A DNA stretch of 64,000 nucleotides, from assembly GCF_004362405.1 (NCBI RefSeq), contig NZ_SNXE01000003.1:411304-475303 (forward strand). Reading direction: 5' to 3'. The DNA comes from Roseateles asaccharophilus. Its GTDB lineage: Bacteria > Pseudomonadota > Gammaproteobacteria > Burkholderiales > Burkholderiaceae_C. Below are positions 59,433 to 64,000 of this stretch, piece after piece. The position numbers and the translations under genes were made by a program. A model generated the notes under the pieces. It was not told the DNA's origin, did not search any database, and worked only from the letters and a program-made list of their open reading frames with translations. How positions within the stretch are numbered: the stretch's first letter is position 1; each line of letters opens with the position of its first letter.

Positions 59433-61103
59433 ATGGATGAGACCCTGACCCACGCCCTGCCCCTCTATGCCCTGGGCGCCGCCCTGCTGGCGGGGCTGAT
59501 CCCCAAGCTGCGGCGCCGCCTGCAGCTCTCGCGGGCCAAGCACCGCTCCCTGGCCGGCCACTCGCGCATGGCCAAGCGCATTGCCGGCCTGATCCCGGGC
59601 TATGCCTATGACGAGGCGCGCTTCTTTGCCGCCGACGGCGCGCCCGAGGCCGTGCAGGCCCGTCGCCGCCAGGGTTTCAGCGCCCTGGCCCAGGCCCTGG
59701 CCCAGGCGCACCCACGCTCCATCGCCGCCACCGAGGCCGCGCGCGAGGGCATCTCGGACCTGCAGTTCACCGGCGCCTACCGGGTGCCCTTCCAGTTCAG
59801 CCCCTATCTGCGCCAGCACCTCAAGCTGCCCAGCTTTGTGCAGGCCACCGAGGGCCCCTGGATCCGTGACCTGGACGGCCAGCGCTGGCTGGATGTCTCG
59901 GGCAGCTATGGCGTGAACGTGTTCGGCCACGAGTTCTACAAGGCCTGCGTCGCCGAGGGCAGCGCCCGCGTGGCCGAGCTGGGCCCCCTGCTGGGCGCCT
60001 ACCACCCCCTGGTGGCCGAGAACGTGGCTCGGCTGCGCACGATCTCGGGGCTGGACGAGGTGAGCTTCCACATGTCCGGCACCGAGGCCGTGATGCAGGC
60101 CGTGCGCCTGGCCCGCTACCACACGGGACGCAGCCATCTGGTGCGCTTCTGCGGGGCCTATCACGGCTGGTGGGAGGATGTGCAGCCCGGCCCCGGCAAC
60201 CCCCAGCCGCCGCGCGACACCTACACGCTCAAGGACATGGACAGCAAGAGCCTGCAGGTGCTGCGCAGCCGCCGCGACATCGCCTGCGTGCTGGTCAACC
60301 CGCTGCAGATGCTGCACCCCAACAGCCCCGCGCCGGGCGACTCCACCCTGGTGGACGGCTCACGCCGCGCCGGGGGCATCAGCCGCGAGGCCTACGCCCA
60401 GTGGCTGCGCGAGCTGCGCGCCGTCTGCAGCGAGCGCGGCATCGTGCTGATCTTCGACGAGATCTTCGTGGGCTTCCGCCTGGCGCCCGGCGGCGCGCAG
60501 CAGTATTTCGGCGTGCAGGCCGATATGGTCACCTACGGCAAGACCCTGGGCGGCGGCCTACCGGTGGGCGTGCTCTGCGGCCGGGCCGCGCTGATGAAGC
60601 GCTTCAAGGAAGCGCGCCCGGCTGACCTCTGCTTTGCGCGCGGCACCTTCAACAGCCACCCCTATGTGATGGGCGCCATGGCCAGCTTTCTGGACCGGCT
60701 GCAGCGCCCCGAGGTGCAGGCCCTGTACGAGAACCAGGACGCGATCCAGGCCGCGCGCGCAGCGCGGCTCAACGACGCCCTGGCCGCCATCGGCGCGCCG
60801 GTGCGCGTGAGCCAGCTCGCCTCCATCTGGACCGTGCTCTACACCCAGCCCTCGCGCTACCACTGGATGCTGCAGTTCTATCTGCGCCGCCAGGGCCTGT
60901 GGCTGTCCTGGGTGGGCACGGGCCGCATGATCTTCAGCCTGGACTTCGACGAGGCCCTGTTCGACCAGGAGCTGCTGCCCCGCTTCGTGGCAGCCGCCCA
61001 GGCCATGCTGGACGCGGGCTGGTGGTGGCAGCGCGAGGGCCTGAGCCACCAGCACATCAAGCGAGAGCTGCTCAAGGAGATGCTGGCCCAGCGGCTGGGC
61101 TGA
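59433..61103 (+). CDS. Membrane-anchored class III PLP-dependent aminotransferase
   Basis: A 556-residue protein with a short N-terminal membrane segment (about 8-24, PLYALGAALLAGLIP) followed by a class III aminotransferase of about 460 residues. The PLP lysine is Lys370 in MVTYGKTLGGGLPVG and the cofactor Asp lies in IFDEIFVGFRL; the start of the catalytic part is FHMSGTEAVMQAVR. It resembles glutamate-1-semialdehyde aminomutase-like proteins, but with an N-terminal extension of about 110 residues. Its divergence from psd (58 bp) hints at a membrane-lipid or polyamine role. The ATG at 59433 is used as the frame is open far upstream but without the membrane segment. Substrate unknown. Confidence 0.85.
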   Translation: MDETLTHALPLYALGAALLAGLIPKLRRRLQLSRAKHRSLAGHSRMAKRIAGLIPGYAYDEARFFAADGAPEAVQARRRQGFSALAQALAQAHPRSIAATEAAREGISDLQFTGAYRVPFQFSPYLRQHLKLPSFVQATEGPWIRDLDGQRWLDVSGSYGVNVFGHEFYKACVAEGSARVAELGPLLGAYHPLVAENVARLRTISGLDEVSFHMSGTEAVMQAVRLARYHTGRSHLVRFCGAYHGWWEDVQPGPGNPQPPRDTYTLKDMDSKSLQVLRSRRDIACVLVNPLQMLHPNSPAPGDSTLVDGSRRAGGISREAYAQWLRELRAVCSERGIVLIFDEIFVGFRLAPGGAQQYFGVQADMVTYGKTLGGGLPVGVLCGRAALMKRFKEARPADLCFARGTFNSHPYVMGAMASFLDRLQRPEVQALYENQDAIQAARAARLNDALAAIGAPVRVSQLASIWTVLYTQPSRYHWMLQFYLRRQGLWLSWVGTGRMIFSLDFDEALFDQELLPRFVAAAQAMLDAGWWWQREGLSHQHIKRELLKEMLAQRLG

Positions 61104-61154
61104 GCCAGCGCAGCATGCGGCGGCAGCGGCCTCTCCCGGGCTCCGCCGTCTGCC

Positions 61155-61541
61155 TCAGCCCGCGTCCCGTTGCTTGAACTGCACGATATTGCCCTCAGGG
61201 TCCCAGCCGTCCAGCACGGTATGGCCCCTGAAATGCCAGGCGCCGGCCTCGGGCTTGAGATGGCCGCCTGTGGCTTCCACCGCGCGCCGCAGATCCGCCA
61301 GGCTACTCACCACAAAGGTCGGCTTGAAGGGCGTGTCCTCGCGCGGCTGCGGCGGCTCGGCAATGCGGATGCCGGCGGCGTACTGGCGCGGAATGCTGTG
61401 CACCACCACCTCGTAGCCCTGGCCACGCAGCAGATCGTGCTCGCCGTCCGAGGCCTCGAGCACCAGACCCAGGGTCTGCTGATAGAAGGCAGAAACGCGC
61501 TGCTTGTCCTTGGCAAAGACCACGAGACCTTGCTGGAACAT
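61155..61541 (-). CDS. VOC family protein (glyoxalase/bleomycin-resistance-like)
   Basis: A 128-residue single-domain protein of the vicinal-oxygen-chelate fold: two beta-alpha-beta-beta-beta units, with FAKDKQRVSAFYQQTLGLVLE as the N-terminal half and DPEGNIVQFKQ closing the second. A histidine (EVVVHSIP) and a glutamate-type position are available for metal binding, but a full HE/HE set is not clear. Members include glyoxalases, dioxygenases and antibiotic resistance proteins. It is the first of five small co-oriented genes. Confidence 0.8.
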   Translation of the reverse strand: MFQQGLVVFAKDKQRVSAFYQQTLGLVLEASDGEHDLLRGQGYEVVVHSIPRQYAAGIRIAEPPQPREDTPFKPTFVVSSLADLRRAVEATGGHLKPEAGAWHFRGHTVLDGWDPEGNIVQFKQRDAG

Positions 61542-61599
61542 CTGTTTTCCCCTGTTGGATGTGCGCCCGATGCTAGCCGGCGCGCCGGCGGTCGGCTAG

Positions 61600-62112
61600 C
61601 TAGCGCTTCGGGTCCGGCCCTGCCTCGGTGCTCTCGCGGTCGTAGTAGTCCACCGTGGATTCGGCGCGGAACATCTTGTGCAGTCCGCGGCCGGCGGGCT
61701 GATCGGCATGCACCCCGACCTTGCCCGAATCCGGGTACTCGCAGACCTCCATGTCCGACAGATTGGACAGCGCGAGATAGCGCAGCGTGCTGCTGCCGGT
61801 GTTGATGATCTGGTGCGCCGTCGAGGCGTCGCCGGTAGGGCAGGCGATGACATCGTGCCGGCGCAGCGGGTAGCGCTGCTCGCCATAGCGCAGCTCGCCC
61901 TCCCCCTCAAGGATCAGGAACATTTCCTCCTCGGCGCGGTGCGCGTGGAAGGGGCACTGCGCCTTGCCCGGCGGCAGCTCGGTCAGGTTGTAGCCCAGCT
62001 GGCGTGCCCCAATGCCGGCGCTGAACTGGGCGCGACGCGAGGTGTAGAAACCGTTCTCCTCGATATCGGTGAAGACCACCTCGTCGAGATTGATCAAGGG
62101 CGGGCGGCTCAT
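61600..62112 (-). CDS. Cupin domain protein
   Basis: A 170-residue beta-barrel protein with the first cupin metal motif around His56 and His58 and Glu61-63 (CPFHAHRAEEEMF), followed by ILEGEGELRYG and PLRRHDVIACPTG, and a second-motif His in AHQIINTG. It is of the small mononuclear-cupin kind; functions range from isomerases to regulatory sugar binders. The last residues are charged and probably flexible. 57 bp separate it from the VOC gene. Confidence 0.83.
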   Translation of the reverse strand: MSRPPLINLDEVVFTDIEENGFYTSRRAQFSAGIGARQLGYNLTELPPGKAQCPFHAHRAEEEMFLILEGEGELRYGEQRYPLRRHDVIACPTGDASTAHQIINTGSSTLRYLALSNLSDMEVCEYPDSGKVGVHADQPAGRGLHKMFRAESTVDYYDRESTEAGPDPKR

Positions 62113-62214
62113 GGGCGGGCTCCGGTAAGGGATCTATGGCGAGGGCGCGCGACCGGACTTGGTCTTGCTCATGGGACTATGCGTGCCCGACGTGCCCGGG
62201 CCTTCAGCCGCCCA

Positions 62215-62610
62215 TCAAGCCTTGGGTCGGTGCAGCGCGCAGAGCTTGTTGCCATCCGGATCGCGCACATACGCCAGGTACAGCTCACCGGACGGACCGG
62301 CACGCGGGCCGGGCGGCTCCTCGATGGCCGTGCCGCCATGGGCGACCGCCACCGCATGAAACTCGCGCAGCTGCTCGGGCGAGCTGCACTTGAAGCCGAT
62401 GGTGCTGCCATTGCCGGCCGTGGCGGGCTGGCCGTCTAGGGGCTCGCTCACGCAAAACGTGACCCCCTCATGCCGGTAGAACAGCCGACGCTGCCCGGTC
62501 TTGTTGGTGTTCTCAAGCGCCTCACCGGCACCCAGCACCTTGAGCACCGCGTCGTAAAAGCGCTTGGAGCGCTCGATATCGTTGGTACCGACCATGACAT
62601 GACTGAACAC
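62215..62610 (-). CDS. VOC family protein (second), GTG start
   Basis: A 131-residue VOC-fold protein starting FSHVMVGTNDIERSKRFYDAVL, with FYRHEGVTFCVSEPL in the first half and YVRDPDGNKLCALH at the end, the classic signature of the family. The start is the GTG at 62610 because AGGAGA lies six bases upstream; an ATG later (MVGTND) is possible. The frame continues upstream, but that sequence is not conserved. A glutathione- or fosfomycin-type substrate is possible but not shown. Confidence 0.85.
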   Translation of the reverse strand: MFSHVMVGTNDIERSKRFYDAVLKVLGAGEALENTNKTGQRRLFYRHEGVTFCVSEPLDGQPATAGNGSTIGFKCSSPEQLREFHAVAVAHGGTAIEEPPGPRAGPSGELYLAYVRDPDGNKLCALHRPKA

Positions 62611-62751
62611 AGGGCGTCTCCTGATGGGTGTGAATCGTTGAATTGAAAGGCGTCGCGGGCATTCTGTCTCGGCACGCTCATCCCGCCAAGCGCAAACCGG
62701 ATGGGCCGGACTGCAGCAAGCGCAAGCGCGAGGCTGGCCGCTACGCACCCG

Positions 62752-63141
62752 CTAGAACCAGAGGTCGCGAATGCAGCGCCCATCGCGCGGCAGGTCTTCC
62801 CATGTGTCCAGCCCGTCGAAGTGGTCGATCGGTAGATGCGCAATGGGCCCAGGCTCGGTGAGTCGCAGGTTCACGGCGATCCGGCGGCGACCTTCCTGGT
62901 TGGGCTCCAGGGAACGCCAGTAGGCCAGGTTGCCGCACTCGGGGCAGAAGTGAAAGCCCAGTGAGTTGCCTCGAACATAGGCCTTGGTCGCGCCCGTGAC
63001 CTGGACGCCTTCGTCTTGGTAGCCATACGCCCACAGGACACCATAGCGGCGACATGCCGTGCAATTGCAGGCGGTGGCGGACTCCGGCATTCCGTCGAAT
63101 TGCCAATGAACCCGCCCGCAGTGACAAGAACCTTGGAGCAT
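62752..63141 (-). CDS. GFA family zinc protein (glutathione-dependent formaldehyde-activating-like)
   Basis: A 129-residue cysteine-rich protein of the GFA family. The zinc sites are visible: Cys6 and Cys8 in GSCHCGR, Cys25, Cys27 and Cys30 in ACNCTACRR, and Cys66 and Cys69 in FHFCPECGN. The ATG at 63141 has GAGG upstream. GFA proteins bind glutathione adducts, but many have unknown substrates. GFA genes are frequent passengers of integron cassettes. Confidence 0.9.
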   Translation of the reverse strand: MLQGSCHCGRVHWQFDGMPESATACNCTACRRYGVLWAYGYQDEGVQVTGATKAYVRGNSLGFHFCPECGNLAYWRSLEPNQEGRRRIAVNLRLTEPGPIAHLPIDHFDGLDTWEDLPRDGRCIRDLWF

Positions 63142-63284
63142 GGCGATCCTCGCTGGTTTGCGGTCAAGGTCTGAACTCGGCCGCTGGCCGCGGCAGGGCG
63201 CATGGACCGCCCGAGGCAGCATACATCCTGGGTCGCTCGCGGCCCGGGCAGCCTGCCGCGGATGGTCCACTTTCGAGCGGGGAT

Positions 63285-63707
63285 TTAGGCCGCACCATGT
63301 GACTCGGCGAGCGCTTTCAATCGCCCGAGCGTCACTGGAAGCCCCAGGTTCAGCTGCTTGGACAGCATCGGACCCAGCACGAACGACAACAGGCCCGAGA
63401 ACGTGACTCTGTGGATCACGTCCGTTCCCTGCTCCGACGTCTCGAGCTCATGCTCGAACACCATCTTGAACAGCGGGATCTTAGACTCGACCGTGAAGCA
63501 CTTGTCCGGCTTGAGCTCAGTGACGATCATCGGGACCGCATGTCCCTTGGTCGGCGTCAGCGTCCCGCGACTGCCGACTTCGAATGGTCCATCCAGGGTC
63601 GCACTCTTGGTATCTGGATCCCACTCATGCCATCGCTCAACTTCGCGATAGATGCTGAAGACTCGCGCAGCAGAGGCTGCGACCGTGACTCTGTGTTCGA
63701 CTTGCAT
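63285..63707 (-). CDS. SRPBCC family protein (polyketide cyclase/START-like)
   Basis: A 140-residue single-domain protein of the SRPBCC helix-grip fold: VEHRVTVAASAARVFSIYREVERWHEW opens the domain, followed by PFEVGSRGTLTP, and a C-terminal helix LSKQLNLGLPVTLGRLKALAE. Proteins of this fold bind hydrophobic ligands in a central pocket. The ATG at 63707 starts the conserved part. It begins 97 bp downstream (in its own reading direction) of the recombination point of the attC site, so it could be the first gene after the last attC of a cassette array. Confidence 0.85.
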   Translation of the reverse strand: MQVEHRVTVAASAARVFSIYREVERWHEWDPDTKSATLDGPFEVGSRGTLTPTKGHAVPMIVTELKPDKCFTVESKIPLFKMVFEHELETSEQGTDVIHRVTFSGLLSFVLGPMLSKQLNLGLPVTLGRLKALAESHGAA

Positions 63708-63803
63708 CGGAGCCTGGAGGGGTGGTCTGTGTGGGCTTTTCGGCCCACTGCAGGAATGAAGCCGCCCCGTGAAGCGGCGTCGGCTTGGACTGCGACCTGC
63801 TGC

Positions 63804-63881
63804 GCCCAACGTTTGAGTTCGCCCGCGGGCGGCAGGCGGCGAAGCCGGCTGGCGCACGTCGGGTGCAACGAAGGGTTATGC
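63804..63881 (-). repeat. Integron attC recombination site (minus orientation)
   Basis: Read on the minus strand this 78-bp site starts with the R'' core GCATAAC and ends with the R' core GTTGGGC (perfect GTTRRRY). Next to R'' is TTCGTTGCA and next to R' is AACTCAAAC, matching the L'' and L' boxes of known attC sites (for example TTCGTTCAAG and AACTCAAGC of the aadA attC). The two halves are imperfectly complementary and carry the usual extra-helical offset (TTCGTT against TTGAGTT). These features together are the folded-strand signature IntI recognises. Confidence 0.85.
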
Positions 63882-63998
63882 GCACTTCGGCTCATCGCTT
63901 TGCGCTTCGCAGCAGGGTAAGCACGTCCTGGCGACCAAGGAACTGCGCCGCAGCTTCGGAGTTCGGCGTCGGCTGCGCGCCATGCTGAAGAAGAAGGC
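63876..63998 (-). CDS. Open frame ending inside attC; possible cassette gene (partial)
   Basis: A minus-strand frame enters from the right edge and stays open for 40 codons until a TAA at 63878-63876, which lies inside the attC R'' core GCATAAC. Cassette genes commonly stop within this core. The visible residues (about 40, basic then Cys-rich, ending EPKCA) do not identify a family, and a 40-codon open frame is short, so reality as a gene is uncertain until sequence beyond the window is seen. Confidence 0.3.
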   Translation of the reverse strand, partial: AFFFSMARSRRRTPKLRRSSLVARTCLPCCEAQSDEPKCA

Positions 63999-64000
63999 GA

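Noticed and set aside
63220..63290. Possible second attC just after the SRPBCC stop codon (stop in GCCTAAA)
   Set aside because: The R'' core lacks the AAC ending and no GTTRRRY partner is found at the right distance.

Overview
The window is a GC-rich (by eye roughly two-thirds G+C), gene-dense stretch of bacterial chromosome. Gene content points to a betaproteobacterium of the order Burkholderiales, most like the Roseateles/Rubrivivax/Leptothrix group. The clues are a System II cytochrome c maturation pair (ResB-CcsB) beside ysxC and a cytochrome c4, two 'Bug' (TctC-type) periplasmic receptors without membrane partners, a poly-3-hydroxybutyrate oligomer hydrolase, a fused double-length UvrA, msrPQ, and c-di-GMP enzymes. 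I assign no species. No rRNA, tRNA, CRISPR array, prophage or complete insertion sequence was seen.

Layout. 1-5.2 kb: end of a DUF1631 gene, a patatin-type outer-membrane phospholipase, an epoxide-hydrolase-like enzyme and the GTPase YsxC. 5.3-12 kb: cytochrome c4, ResB, CcsB, a periplasmic solute-binding protein and MsrP/MsrQ, an envelope redox block. 12.1-17.1 kb: FolM-like reductase, FolB and TtcA, a DUF4136 lipoprotein, GlmU and an orphan small protein. 17.1-20 kb: an N-formylglutamate amidohydrolase-family gene and a Bug receptor divergent from a LysR regulator. 20.1-26.1 kb: DUF3047 and phospholipase-D lipoprotein genes, a serine hydrolase, two SHOCT lipoproteins, an amidohydrolase and a RAYT-type transposase relative. 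26.2-37.5 kb: DUF808 protein, voltage-sensor-type potassium channel, small proteins, M48 protease, the fused UvrA and a lone receiver protein. 37.5-44.7 kb: an HD-GYP phosphodiesterase, an orphan iron-type receptor, a hydrolase and the 3HB-oligomer hydrolase.

44.8-54.5 kb is the best-integrated regulatory unit. A complete branched-chain amino-acid-type ABC transporter (livK-G-F-H-M, minus strand) sits directly downstream of a sigma-54 activator gene. The intervening 244 bp carries a near-consensus -24/-12 promoter and upstream palindromes. A second Bug receptor, malonyl-CoA synthetase (matB) and a CWC zinc-type protein diverge from the same regulator. 54.6-61.1 kb: a small beta-barrel protein, a multi-PAS diguanylate cyclase, a DnaQ-type exonuclease, phosphatidylserine decarboxylase and a divergent membrane-anchored class III aminotransferase.

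61.1-64 kb: five small co-oriented genes (VOC, cupin, VOC, GFA, SRPBCC) lead to a well-formed integron attC site at 63804-63881 (minus orientation). An open frame entering from the right edge stops inside the attC core. The right edge therefore looks like the distal end of a chromosomal integron cassette array or an integrase-less attC cluster, and is the most promising place to find novel cassette genes just beyond the window.
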